Below are positions 1 to 10,231 of a stretch of DNA of 64,000 nt, piece after piece. The first letter of the stretch is position 1; each line of letters opens with the position of its first letter. Source of the DNA: Planctomycetota bacterium (GTDB lineage Bacteria > Planctomycetota > UBA1135); assembly GCA_004295085.1 (NCBI GenBank), contig SHNF01000011.1, positions 1 to 64,000 of the forward strand. The letters are read 5' to 3'. The notes beneath the pieces were generated by a model. It had not been told where the DNA came from and searched no databases. It worked only from the letters and a program-made list of their open reading frames with translations. Made by a program: the position numbers and the translations under genes.

Positions 1-915
1 GCGCGGCCAGGCCAGCGCTGCGGCGGCGGTCACTGCCACGCCGGCGACGGCCGCGGCGGCGGTGCGCCAGCGCGCGCGCAGGCGGTGGCGGGTGAGCAGG
101 CGCGGCGAGTAGCCCAGCAGCACGCGGCCGAGGTCGGCTGCGAGGTCGCCGGCGCGCCCGTAGCGGCGCTCCGGATCCTTGGCCAGGGCCGTGGCGATGA
201 CGCGCTGCAGTGGCTCCGGCACGTCCGCGGGCAGCGGCTCCGGATCCTCGTGCAGCACGCGGTGGATGACCTCGCCCACGCCGGCCCCCAGGAACGGCGG
301 GTGCCCGCTGAGGACGTGGTACAGGGTGGCGCCCAGCGAGTACACGTCCGCCGCCGCCCCGATCTCGCTGGGATCGCGCGCCTGCTCCGGGCTCATGTAC
401 GCCGGCGACCCGAGCGCTGCGCCCTGGCGTGTCAGGGTCGGATCCTCGGCGCGCCGCACCAGACCGAGGTCCGCCAGCACGGCGCCGCGCTTGGGGTGCA
501 GGAGGATGTTGTGCGGCTTGACGTCGCGGTGCAGGGCGTCGTGGGCGTGCAGCTTCTCCAGGGCGCGCGCCACCTGCACGCCGATGCGCGCGGCCTGCTC
601 CCACGACAGCGGCTGTTCCTTGCAGGCGTCGCGCAGGTTGGGGCCCTCGATGTACTCGAGCAGCAGCGCCGGCCGGCCCTCCACCTCCAGGGCGCCGTGC
701 GACTTGACCAGGTTCGGGTGCGAGATCTCCTCCAGCAGCTCGGCCTCGCGCCGCCAGCGCTCCCGCAGGCGCGGGTCGCGGGCCACGCTTTCGCGCAGGA
801 TCTTCAGCGCCAGCAGCCGCCCGCCGTCGTCGGCCACCAGGTACACCTCGCTCAGGGGCGAGGCGCCCAGGCGGCGCACGAAAGTCAGGCCGGGCGGAAG
901 GGCGGGCAGGCTCAT
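1..915 (-). CDS. Serine/threonine protein kinase, C-terminus beyond the window
   Basis: Hanks-type kinase that phosphorylates Ser/Thr on partner proteins. Translating the minus strand from the ATG at 915 gives 305 codons with no stop before base 1, so the gene runs out of the window. I see the ATP lysine in LALKIL (K38), the catalytic loop HRDVKPHN (H129-R130-D131), a metal-binding DLG (149-151) where DFG is usual, and the activation-loop end GSPAYMSPEQAR. After the kinase domain comes a hydrophobic Ala/Val stretch from about residue 284, most likely a membrane helix leading to an unseen sensor or repeat domain. It lies 37 bases downstream of the FHA regulator on the same strand, so the two are probably co-transcribed and the FHA domain may read phosphothreonine made by this kinase. 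The partner link is inference. Confidence 0.93.
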   Translation of the reverse strand, partial: MSLPALPPGLTFVRRLGASPLSEVYLVADDGGRLLALKILRESVARDPRLRERWRREAELLEEISHPNLVKSHGALEVEGRPALLLEYIEGPNLRDACKEQPLSWEQAARIGVQVARALEKLHAHDALHRDVKPHNILLHPKRGAVLADLGLVRRAEDPTLTRQGAALGSPAYMSPEQARDPSEIGAAADVYSLGATLYHVLSGHPPFLGAGVGEVIHRVLHEDPEPLPADVPEPLQRVIATALAKDPERRYGRAGDLAADLGRVLLGYSPRLLTRHRLRARWRTAAAAVAGVAVTAAAALAWPR

Positions 916-952
916 TACGACAGCGCGACTGGCCGCACGCCGGGTCCGCCCG

Positions 953-2863
<1,911 letters not shown>

Positions 2864-2876
2864 ACTGTCCGACTCC

Positions 2877-3344
2877 GTGGCCCCGAGCCTGCGCCCTCTC
2901 CCCCCGCTGCCGTGGTGGAGCGGAGGCCTGCCCTTCCAGTGCACGCAGTGCGGAGAATGCTGCCGGGCACGCGGCGCGTACCAGTTCGTTTACGTGGGGA
3001 AGGAAGAGCGCCGGGCCCTGGCCCGCTTCCTGGGCCTGGACAGCGCGGCGTTCACCCGCCGGTATACCGTCCGGGACCCTTCCGGTTACCGGACGCTGCG
3101 CTTCTCCGGCGGCGCCTGCATCTTCCTCAGGGACAATCGCTGCCGCGTGCACCCGGCCAAGCCGGTCCAGTGCCGGACCTGGCCGTTCTGGCCGGAGCTG
3201 CTGCGCAGCCGCGCCGTCTATGCCCGGGAGGTGCAGTCCCTCTGCCCCGGCAGCCGGCGCGGGCCCCGAACGGACGCCGCCGAGATCCGCCGGCAGATGC
3301 AGGAGACAAGGCATTCAGAAGCGGCCGATTCCAGGCTAAAATGA
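2877..3344 (+). CDS. YkgJ-type cysteine-cluster (putative metal-binding) protein
   Basis: Small cytoplasmic protein of the family annotated as zinc/iron-chelating (YkgJ, PF03692); the exact role is unknown. About 155 residues are read from a GTG at 2877. The N-terminal CTQCGECCR and the later block CxxxxDNRCRVHPxKPxQCRxWPFW carry the conserved cysteines. The start is uncertain: no ATG occurs between the antisense region and the cysteine motif, and GTG 2877 is only 13 bases from the divergent regulator start, leaving no room for a normal promoter pair. Its TGA overlaps the ettA ATG (ATGA at 3341-3344), so the two should be translationally coupled. Confidence 0.8.
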   Translation: MAPSLRPLPPLPWWSGGLPFQCTQCGECCRARGAYQFVYVGKEERRALARFLGLDSAAFTRRYTVRDPSGYRTLRFSGGACIFLRDNRCRVHPAKPVQCRTWPFWPELLRSRAVYAREVQSLCPGSRRGPRTDAAEIRRQMQETRHSEAADSRLK

Positions 3345-5041
3345 CTGGTTCCATGCCTGCTGCCGCAGCCCCGGAGATCGCCCTCCAGGTCATCCACCTG
3401 AAGAAGCTGTACGACCGCCAGGAGATCCTGCGCGGCATCACGCTGGGCTTCTACGGCGACGCCAAGATCGGCGTCATCGGGCCCAACGGCAGCGGCAAGT
3501 CCACCCTGCTGCGCATCCTCGCCGGTGAGGACCGGGAGTTCGAGGGCCAGCGCATCGTGGCCGAGGGCAAGAGCATCGGCTACGTGCCGCAGGAGCCCCA
3601 GCTCGACCCCGACATGACGGTCAAGGAGGTCCTGGCCGAGGCCTTGCGTCACGTGCACCAGACCCTGGACCGCTACAACGAGGTGTGCGCGCTCATGGGC
3701 CAGGCCGGGGGCGCCGAAGCGGACAAGCTGGCGCACGAGTTCGAGCGCCTGCAGGCCCAGATCGACACCCACAACATGTGGGAGGTGGACCGCCAGATGG
3801 AGGTGGCGGCCGAGGCGCTGCACCTGCCGCCAATGGACCGCAAGTGCGGGGTCCTCAGCGGCGGCGAGAAGCGCCGGGTGGCCCTGTGCCGCACCTTGAT
3901 CGAGGAGCCGGACTTCATCCTGCTGGACGAGCCCACCAACCACCTGGACGCCAAGACCGTGGCGTGGCTGGAGCACCACCTGGCCAATTACCCGGGCCTC
4001 GTGATCCTGGTGACCCACGACCGCTACTTCCTGGACAACGTGGTCGGCTGGATGCTGGAGATGGAACGCGGCGTCGGTACGCCGTACCAGGGCAACTACT
4101 CGGCCTACCTGGCCGAGAAGGAACGCAAGCTCCAGATCGGCGAGCGCTCGGACGAGCGCCGCAAGAAGGTCATGTCGCGCGAGCTGGAGTGGATCCGCCA
4201 GAACCCCAAGGCCCGCACCAAGAAGAACAAGGCCCGCATCACCCGCTACGAGGAGCTGCGCCGCGAGGAAGAAACCTTGCGCCCCGACTCGATCGACCTC
4301 GTGATCCCCTCCGGACCCCACCTCGGCAACAAGGTCATCCAGGTGGACGACCTGTGGAAGGCCTTCGACGGCAAGGAGCTGCTCAACGGCCTCAGCTTCG
4401 AGGTGCCGCCCGGCGCGATCGTGGGCGTCATCGGCGCCAATGGCACCGGCAAGACCACGCTCATGAAGATGATCATCGGCCAGGAGACGCCGGACCGCGG
4501 CCGCGTGCTGCGCGGGCCCACGGTGCAGATGTGTTACGTGGACCAGACGCGCGAGACCCTGTCCGACCAGAAGACCGTGTTCGAGGAGATCAGCGACGGT
4601 CTGGAGTTCCTGCCGTTCGGTGCCGGCCAGATCCAGTCACGGGCCTACGTCAGCCGTTTCGGCTTCCGTGGCGCCGACCAGGAGAAGAAAGTCGGCGAGC
4701 TGTCCGGCGGCCAGCGCAACCGCATCCTCCTGGCCAAGATGCTGCGCGTGGGCGGCAACGTGATCCTGCTGGACGAGCCCACCAACGACCTGGACCTGCC
4801 GACCCTGCGCGTGCTCGAGGAGGCGATCGAGCACTGGTCCGGCACCATGATGGTGGTCAGCCACGACCGCTACTTCCTGGACCGCATCTGCACGCACATC
4901 CTGAGCTTCGAGGGCGACGGCAACGTGCGCTTCTTCCTGGGCTCGTACACCGACTACGCCGAGTACGTGGAGGAGGAGCGCGTGGCCGCCGGCAAGTCCC
5001 CGGAATCACAGGCCAGCAAGTACCGCAAGCTGACGATCTAG
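3341..5041 (+). CDS. ettA: Energy-dependent translational throttle protein EttA (ABC-F ATPase)
   Basis: ABC-F protein that binds the ribosomal E site and gates the first elongation steps according to ATP/ADP state. At 566 aa it matches the family length. Two ABC cassettes are visible: Walker A GPNGSGKST at 47-55 with signature LSGGEKRR and DEPTNHLD, then GANGTGKTT with LSGGQRNR and DEPTNDLD. Between them lies the charged linker with SRELEWIRQNPKARTKKNKAR, typical of EttA rather than Uup. There is no membrane domain. Translation is coupled to the upstream cysteine-cluster gene. The last codons before the stop include GAA and TCA, which are unusual in this GC3-rich gene, and a diverged second copy of the final 20 or so codons lies at 8575-8636; the 3' end therefore seems to have been exchanged. 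A bulged GC-rich inverted repeat follows the stop but is not a convincing terminator. Confidence 0.96.
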   Translation: MTGSMPAAAAPEIALQVIHLKKLYDRQEILRGITLGFYGDAKIGVIGPNGSGKSTLLRILAGEDREFEGQRIVAEGKSIGYVPQEPQLDPDMTVKEVLAEALRHVHQTLDRYNEVCALMGQAGGAEADKLAHEFERLQAQIDTHNMWEVDRQMEVAAEALHLPPMDRKCGVLSGGEKRRVALCRTLIEEPDFILLDEPTNHLDAKTVAWLEHHLANYPGLVILVTHDRYFLDNVVGWMLEMERGVGTPYQGNYSAYLAEKERKLQIGERSDERRKKVMSRELEWIRQNPKARTKKNKARITRYEELRREEETLRPDSIDLVIPSGPHLGNKVIQVDDLWKAFDGKELLNGLSFEVPPGAIVGVIGANGTGKTTLMKMIIGQETPDRGRVLRGPTVQMCYVDQTRETLSDQKTVFEEISDGLEFLPFGAGQIQSRAYVSRFGFRGADQEKKVGELSGGQRNRILLAKMLRVGGNVILLDEPTNDLDLPTLRVLEEAIEHWSGTMMVVSHDRYFLDRICTHILSFEGDGNVRFFLGSYTDYAEYVEEERVAAGKSPESQASKYRKLTI

Positions 5042-5083
5042 GGCTTGCCGCGGCTGCGCAGGCTGCAGGGTCGCCCGCAGCGG

Positions 5084-8000
5084 CTAGGGTAGGAGCGGAG
5101 CCGAGACCGTATTGGTCTTCACCGAGTCCGCGCCGCCCGGACCGCGCAGAACCACCGCCTGCGTGTAGGCCATGCCGCTCAGGCCGGCGGGAATGAGCAC
5201 TTCGTGCAGGGCTTCGCCCGAAGCAGCGGCGACAGCCAGGCCGAGGAACAACTCTGGAGGCAGGATGTCGAGGCACAGGCCTCCGAACTGCGGGTAGCAG
5301 TTCCCGCTGCCCAGACCCGCTCGGCTCGCGAAGTAGAAGACACTCTCACCAGGCTGGGCGCCAGAGACGATGAACCAGACCCGGTGGCCGAGGATGAGCG
5401 CTCCCTGCGACAGCTGGGGTACGAGTTCCTCTCGCTCGTGGACGAAGACGTCCACGGTGCCGTTCGTGTCCCCAGGCACGAGGTTGCTCGCCGCGCTGTG
5501 GAACGCCACGGATCGGCCATCCCCGGACATCGAGGGAGAGACGCTGTCGTAGGTCCCCTGGCACCCGCTCGAGTCCACGCTCACGCGCGTCGTCTGCGCT
5601 GCCGGACGGTCGTGGACAAAGATGTCCCCGAAATCATTCGTATCCCTGGACACGAGGTTGGTGGCCAGGCTCCCGAACGCCACGAAGCGGCCGTCCCCTG
5701 AGATCGAGGGTTCGTAGCTGGTCCGGTTCCCCTGGACCCCGGCAGAGTCCACGCTCACCCGGACCGTCCGCCCGGTCTGGCGGTCGTGGACGAAGATGTC
5801 CACAAAGCCATTGGAGTCTCCGGGCACCAGATTGGTGGCCAGGCTTTCGAACGCCACCAAGCGGCCGTCATCGGAGATTGAGGAATCCCCGCTGTACTGA
5901 TTCCCCTGGACTCCGGTCGAGTCCATGCTCACCCGCTCCGTATGAGCCATATGGCGGTCGTGGACAAATACGTCATCGACACCGTTTGTGTCTCCAGGCA
6001 CGAGGTTTGTGGCCTGGCTCAGGAACGCCACGAAGCGGCCATCCCCGGAAATCGAGCTAGGGAGGCTATCGTCGTTCCCCTGGATCCCATTCGAGTCCAC
6101 GCTCACCCGGACTGTCTGACCAGTCTGGCAGTCGTGGACGAAGGCATCCGAGGTGGAGTTCGTATCCCCGGGCACGAGGTTGCTTGCGAAGCTCAGAAAC
6201 GCCACGAAGCGGCCGTCCCTGGAAATCGAAGAGAACGCGCTCCACGAATTGCCTTCCCCGCCGTTAGAGTCCTCGCTCACCCGTCTCGTCTGCCCCGTCC
6301 AGATGTCATGGATGAAGACGTCGCTGACCGCGTTCGTGTCGCCGGTAACGAGATTGTTGGCGAGGCTTTGGAAGGCCACGAAGCGGCCGTCTCCGGAGAT
6401 GGAGGGATACCAGCTCTCGTCGTTCCCTTGGATCCCGCTCGAGTCCACGCTGATTCGCTCCGTCTGCCCCGTCTGCCGGTCGTGGACGAAGACGTCCTGG
6501 ACACCGTTCGTGTCTCCAGGCACGAGGTTGCTAGCCGGGCTCTGGAATGCCACGAAGCGGCCGTCCTCGGATATCGAAGGATACCAGCTGTACGAGTTCC
6601 CCTGGATCCCGTTCGAGTCCACGCTCACCCGCTCCGTCAATCCGCTCGACGGCGGGCAGGCGCTGAATGCCGGGAACCCCTGCGCCATGAAGCCAGCCTC
6701 GACCTCCGCCATGTACGGCGTGCCGTCGAGCAAGCTGCCATTGTCGTCGTCCAGGATCAGCCAGTGGTCGCGGATGAGCGTCGTGATCCGGCTGTCGTCG
6801 TACGCCTGCATCCAAGATAGGTAGAGCGCGTTGGCTTCCTCATCTCCGAGCGTATTGCCCAGCGTGGAGTTCAGGTTGTTGCGCACCTTCCACAATGCGC
6901 CCATCAAGACCTCGCCGTCGTCATGGACCTCGCCGTTGCAACCCGGGTTAGCGTCGCCACAGAATGGGCGCGTATTCCAACCACTACGCAACGGCCCGCT
7001 TCCCGGTCCGAAGATGTCTAGGCCCAAGTCCGGCGTGTCAAAGAGGTACATCGCCCAGGTGTCCGCGGTGCCTTCGCCAAAGCCATCGGGCCCATTCCCG
7101 CTGCGATAGTTGTCATTTGCCCAGTGACCCTCCTCATGGGCGATCACTGTGCTGTAGGAGGCGTTCGGCGGCCCTTGGCAGAAATTGATGGAGCGCCCGA
7201 TTCCTAGCACTCCGGGCCAATACCAAGCCGGACAGGTGGTGCCACCGACAATATTCACGTTCGCCGTGACCTTCTGGTCCATCGTCGGGTCGTTCGGGTC
7301 AATGCCCGCAATGAAGGCGTGGAACTTGTTGATGACGAGGAAGGCGTTGGCCTGGGCCGTCACAAGGTCGTCCGGCGGTTGATTGAGGTCGTAGATCAGA
7401 ACCGTACCCGGCGTCACCAGGCCGACCTGCAAGTACTCGGCTCCAGCGTCGTTGTTCACGGCTGCGAACGGGCCGGAGAATCGGAAGACGACACGCTGAG
7501 TGCTCGTGCCGCCGTATGGGATGGAGAAGTTGCCGTTGGCGTCCGTCACCGAGGAACCGTAACGGCTGTGGACTTCCATCCCTTCAGTCCAGAACGGCTG
7601 CTCAGAGTTCGTGGGCGAATCCGGTAACTCACCTGGCGTCGCGTGGGTGCGGACCTGCCCGTCCAAACCGCCTGGCTGCTGGCACTGATGGAGCAGCTGA
7701 TCGGTCCCCAGCACCTCCGGAGCCTGCTGGTCCGCCGAGACGTAGATCCGCCGTCCCGCAAGCAGGATGGTCGAGGCCCTGTCCACGGTGCCAACGGTGA
7801 TGGACCATGCCAGCCGCGGTAGCAGCATGCTGCCCAACCGGTGCTGGTAGATGACGAGGCCCTCATCCTCGACCTGGTTGGCAACGCGGCCCTCCAGCCG
7901 CTCGAACTCTTCCGCTGCAGCTGAAAACGCCACTGCCGAGGACAAGGCAGGCACTGTATGGACTGCCTTCAGGTCTGGCAGGCCTGTAGTATCCACAGAC

Positions 8001-8425
8001 AACATGCGCCCATGGAGGTCGAAGAGCACCGAAGCCGAACCTCCAACGACCGGGACACCATCCACTTCTTGGTCGAAGACGGCCGCCACCTTTGGAGCGG
8101 TTCCCGCCCGCTGCAGCGGAAGGCGCTTCACGTAGCGCAGGCGCAGTGTGTCGTCCTCGATTCCGAACATGGGGAACACTTCATCCACCACGATCCTGGC
8201 AAGTGTTTCCCACTCAGAGTCGGCAAAAGGCCGGAAGGTGGGCTCGACCGACCCGCCAAAGAGCAACTGACCGGTCCCGGTGCCAGGGTTCACACGAAGG
8301 ATCCAACCGTCGCCACGGGCAGCCTTCCAGTCCTGGAAGGCCCGCTGGACGGAGGAGTCCTGCGCGGAGAGTCCGGGCGCCGCCAACGCCGCGGTCAGGA
8401 GGAAGGAAAGAGGAAGCTGGCTCAT
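5084..8425 (-). CDS. Secreted M4/M36-like metallopeptidase with seven-bladed C-terminal propeller
   Basis: Likely extracellular zinc peptidase (1113 aa). In order: signal peptide (about 1-21, ending near LSA-QD); an FTP-type propeptide region (about 25-150, with DQEVDGVPVVGG); a beta-rich insert at about 255-340 resembling a carboxypeptidase regulatory-like fold; the catalytic part with HEEGH (430-434) as HExxH and a third ligand probably Glu451 in GEGTAD, as in gluzincins; seven tandem 58-residue repeats (597-1002); and the shared C-terminal domain (1005-1113, bases 5087-5413). Base composition is clearly lower in GC than its neighbours (38 of 60 in line 5761 against 46 of 60 in line 9001) and codon third positions are relaxed, which fits acquisition. 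It converges on ettA with 42 bases between stops. Whether the propeller binds substrate or cell surface is unknown. Confidence 0.88.
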   Translation of the reverse strand: MSQLPLSFLLTAALAAPGLSAQDSSVQRAFQDWKAARGDGWILRVNPGTGTGQLLFGGSVEPTFRPFADSEWETLARIVVDEVFPMFGIEDDTLRLRYVKRLPLQRAGTAPKVAAVFDQEVDGVPVVGGSASVLFDLHGRMLSVDTTGLPDLKAVHTVPALSSAVAFSAAAEEFERLEGRVANQVEDEGLVIYQHRLGSMLLPRLAWSITVGTVDRASTILLAGRRIYVSADQQAPEVLGTDQLLHQCQQPGGLDGQVRTHATPGELPDSPTNSEQPFWTEGMEVHSRYGSSVTDANGNFSIPYGGTSTQRVVFRFSGPFAAVNNDAGAEYLQVGLVTPGTVLIYDLNQPPDDLVTAQANAFLVINKFHAFIAGIDPNDPTMDQKVTANVNIVGGTTCPAWYWPGVLGIGRSINFCQGPPNASYSTVIAHEEGHWANDNYRSGNGPDGFGEGTADTWAMYLFDTPDLGLDIFGPGSGPLRSGWNTRPFCGDANPGCNGEVHDDGEVLMGALWKVRNNLNSTLGNTLGDEEANALYLSWMQAYDDSRITTLIRDHWLILDDDNGSLLDGTPYMAEVEAGFMAQGFPAFSACPPSSGLTERVSVDSNGIQGNSYSWYPSISEDGRFVAFQSPASNLVPGDTNGVQDVFVHDRQTGQTERISVDSSGIQGNDESWYPSISGDGRFVAFQSLANNLVTGDTNAVSDVFIHDIWTGQTRRVSEDSNGGEGNSWSAFSSISRDGRFVAFLSFASNLVPGDTNSTSDAFVHDCQTGQTVRVSVDSNGIQGNDDSLPSSISGDGRFVAFLSQATNLVPGDTNGVDDVFVHDRHMAHTERVSMDSTGVQGNQYSGDSSISDDGRLVAFESLATNLVPGDSNGFVDIFVHDRQTGRTVRVSVDSAGVQGNRTSYEPSISGDGRFVAFGSLATNLVSRDTNDFGDIFVHDRPAAQTTRVSVDSSGCQGTYDSVSPSMSGDGRSVAFHSAASNLVPGDTNGTVDVFVHEREELVPQLSQGALILGHRVWFIVSGAQPGESVFYFASRAGLGSGNCYPQFGGLCLDILPPELFLGLAVAAASGEALHEVLIPAGLSGMAYTQAVVLRGPGGADSVKTNTVSAPLLP
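5420..6637 (-). repeat. Seven tandem 58-codon beta-propeller repeats inside the metallopeptidase gene
   Basis: Seven copies of a 58-residue unit (about 174 bases each) with consensus T-x-RVSVDS-x-G-x-QGN...SIS-x-DGR-x-VAF-x-S-x-A-x-NLVPGDTN...D-x-FVHD. The period is exact, with no indels. SxDGRxVAF is typical of PD40/TolB-type propeller blades, and seven blades make a closed propeller. The DNA copies are similar enough to suggest expansion by duplication. Confidence 0.9.
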
Positions 8426-8486
8426 GGGGGTCGCAGATGTCTAGGCCAAGGAAACGGCTGCCATAGTAGGCCGCTGGTTGCTCGTC

Positions 8487-8516
8487 ATTCTAATCCCAGT
8501 GCGCAATCGTACGGAA
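8487..8516 (-). promoter_or_regulatory. Possible sigma-70 promoter for the metallopeptidase gene
   Basis: Reading the minus strand, TTCCGT (8516-8511) and TAGAAT (8492-8487) are 18 bases apart, about 60 bases before the ATG at 8425. The -10 matches five of six consensus bases but the -35 is weak. No Shine-Dalgarno site is visible before the start. Confidence 0.3.
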
Positions 8517-8574
8517 TCTGCCAGGTTCTTTCGCAGAGCGCCGCGCCGGCAGTGGTCTTGTAGCTGCCCACTCG

Positions 8575-8636
8575 CCAGCGCCACCGGCAAGGCGCCCGAG
8601 TCGCAGGCCAGCAAGTACCGCAAGCTGACGATCTGA
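8575..8636 (+). pseudogene. Orphan 3' end of a second ettA copy
   Basis: The reading ...TGKAPESQASKYRKLTI-stop repeats the EttA C-terminus (AGKSPESQASKYRKLTI-stop at 4989-5041). A run of 31 bases is identical (5009-5039 and 8604-8634); upstream of it the differences include third-position changes (GAA/GAG, TCA/TCG) and the stop codons differ (TAG and TGA). There is no start codon or upstream ettA sequence, so it is a fragment. Its codons (GCG CCC GAG TCG) suit this GC-rich genome better than those now ending ettA, so this may be the native tail displaced by an insertion between 5042 and about 8574. Confidence 0.85.
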
Positions 8637-8658
8637 TCACAGGTATCCTGAGAGAGCC

Positions 8659-10152
8659 ATGGGCTCTCTCGGTCTGCTCCTTCGGGCCGCTGCGGCGCAG
8701 GGCGCCGGCGACTTCAACGGCGACGGCGCGCACGATCTGGCGGTCGCGGCGATCAGCGAGCGCGGCGCCGGCATTCGCGGCGGCGTCCTGCACACGCTGT
8801 ATGGCCGTCCCGGCACCGGCCTGAGCGCCGCCGGCGACCAGTTGTGGTCCCAGGCTACGGCCGGCGTCGCCGAGGACCCCGAGGACAAGGACCAGTTCGG
8901 CTGGGCGCAGGCGGAAGCCGACTTCAACGGCGACCGCTACGCCGACCTCGCGATCGGCGTGCCGGGCGAGGATGTCATGGGCAGCGCCGACGCCGGCGTC
9001 GTGCACGTCCTCTACGGCGGCCCCTCCGGGCTGCAGGCGGCCGGCAGCCAGCTCTGGCAGCAAGGCCTGGCCGGAGTCGCGGACCTGCCGGCGCCGGACG
9101 ACCGCTTCGGCCATGCGCTCGCCGCCGGCGATTTCAACGGCGACGGCTACGCCGATCTGGCCATCGGCGTGCCCGGCCAGGACTACTACTTCTCCATCCC
9201 CGCCGTCGGCGCCGTACACGTGCTGTTCGGATCCGCGGCCGGCCTGAGCTCCGCCGGCGCCTTGTTCTTCTTCGAGGGAGGCACCATCAACCTGGGCGAC
9301 CTCCTCGATCAGTTCGGATTCGCGCTGACGGCCGGCGATTTCAACGGCGACGGCCGCGACGACCTGGCGGTCTGTACCCTCAACGGCAATGCCAGTGCCG
9401 GCAGCGTGGCGGTGTACTATGGTCGTGCCAGCGGCCTGAGCGATCGTGCGCAGGTGTGGGATCAGGACAGCCCCGGCGTCGGCGAAGCCGGCGAGACCGA
9501 GGACGACTTCGGATCCGTGCTCGGGAACGGCGATTTCAACGGCGACGGCTATGCCGACCTGGCCGTCGGCGTGCCGAACGAGTGGTTCGGTCCGATCGCC
9601 GGAGGCGGCCTGATCCACGTGCTCTTCGGCGGTGGCGGCGGCCTGACCGCCGCCGCCAGCCAGATCTGGACCCTGGACACGCCCGGCGTGCCCGGTCGCG
9701 CCGACAACGCCGATCATCTCGGCAACGCGCTGGCCGCCGGCGACTTCAACGGCGACGGCGCGCACGACCTGGCCGTCGGCGTCTCCGGTAGCAACGAGTG
9801 GATCGACGACGGCGGCGCCGTGCTCGTGCTCGCCGGCCAGGTGGGGCTCGGGCTGGTGGCTGCCGGCGCCCGTCTCTCCGGCCAAGGACAGGGCGGCCTC
9901 GGCGAAACCGCTGACATCGACGACTTGTTCGGCGAGCACTTGCAGGCCGGCGACTTCGACGGCGACGGCTTCCAGGATCTCGCGATCGGCGTGCCGCACG
10001 AGGATTTCATCCCCTTGTTCGACGTCGGGGTGTTCCACCTCCTCTACGGCAGCGCGGGCGGGCTGAGCGGAGCGCGCGACCAGGTGTGGAGCCAGGATTC
10101 ATCCGGCGTGCGCGGGAAGAGCGAAGCGCTGGACATGTTCGGCCGCTTCTAG
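8659..10152 (+). CDS. FG-GAP (integrin alpha-like) seven-repeat protein
   Basis: Predicted calcium-binding beta-propeller of 497 aa made almost wholly of FG-GAP repeats. I count seven calcium-loop motifs of the DFNGDG type (one DFNGDR, one DFDGDG), each followed by DLAV or DLAI, at a spacing of about 65-70 residues. The first repeat begins directly at DFNGDG (about residue 18) without its FG strand, and the protein ends with LDMFGRF, so the missing FG strand is supplied by the C-terminus: a closed, circularly completed propeller. The N-terminus (MGSLGLLLRAAAAQGAG) is short for a signal peptide, so secretion is uncertain, or the true 5' end was lost in the rearrangement just upstream, where the ettA fragment ends 22 bases before this ATG. 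It lacks the shared C-terminal domain of other secreted proteins here. Confidence 0.85.
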   Translation: MGSLGLLLRAAAAQGAGDFNGDGAHDLAVAAISERGAGIRGGVLHTLYGRPGTGLSAAGDQLWSQATAGVAEDPEDKDQFGWAQAEADFNGDRYADLAIGVPGEDVMGSADAGVVHVLYGGPSGLQAAGSQLWQQGLAGVADLPAPDDRFGHALAAGDFNGDGYADLAIGVPGQDYYFSIPAVGAVHVLFGSAAGLSSAGALFFFEGGTINLGDLLDQFGFALTAGDFNGDGRDDLAVCTLNGNASAGSVAVYYGRASGLSDRAQVWDQDSPGVGEAGETEDDFGSVLGNGDFNGDGYADLAVGVPNEWFGPIAGGGLIHVLFGGGGGLTAAASQIWTLDTPGVPGRADNADHLGNALAAGDFNGDGAHDLAVGVSGSNEWIDDGGAVLVLAGQVGLGLVAAGARLSGQGQGGLGETADIDDLFGEHLQAGDFDGDGFQDLAIGVPHEDFIPLFDVGVFHLLYGSAGGLSGARDQVWSQDSSGVRGKSEALDMFGRF

Positions 10153-10184
10153 GCTCGGGTCTTTCCGGTCCTGAGAATGAAAAC

Positions 10185-10212
10185 GGGGCTCCGGCGCGCG
10201 CGCCGGAGCCCC
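10185..10212. terminator. 28-base perfect palindrome between convergent genes
   Basis: GGGGCTCCGGCGCG followed immediately by its exact reverse complement, lying between the stops of the FG-GAP gene (plus) and the haloperoxidase gene (minus). There is no spacer and no T-run, so it could act as a bidirectional intrinsic terminator or simply as a cruciform or stem. Confidence 0.6.
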
Positions 10213-10231
10213 GAGCAGGCGCCTGCGACCG

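Noticed and set aside
5420..6637. Regular direct repeats suggesting a CRISPR array
   Set aside because: The period is about 174 bases, there are no short unique spacers, and the repeats translate in frame into propeller blades.
8485..10038. Minus-strand open frame over the FG-GAP gene
   Set aside because: It is a mirror of the DFNGDG repeats and gives a low-complexity Val/Ala/Glu protein.
8659..10152. Recurring GGCGACTTCAACGGCGACGG DNA as a dispersed repeat
   Set aside because: It is the coding sequence of the DFNGDG calcium loops in FG-GAP repeats.
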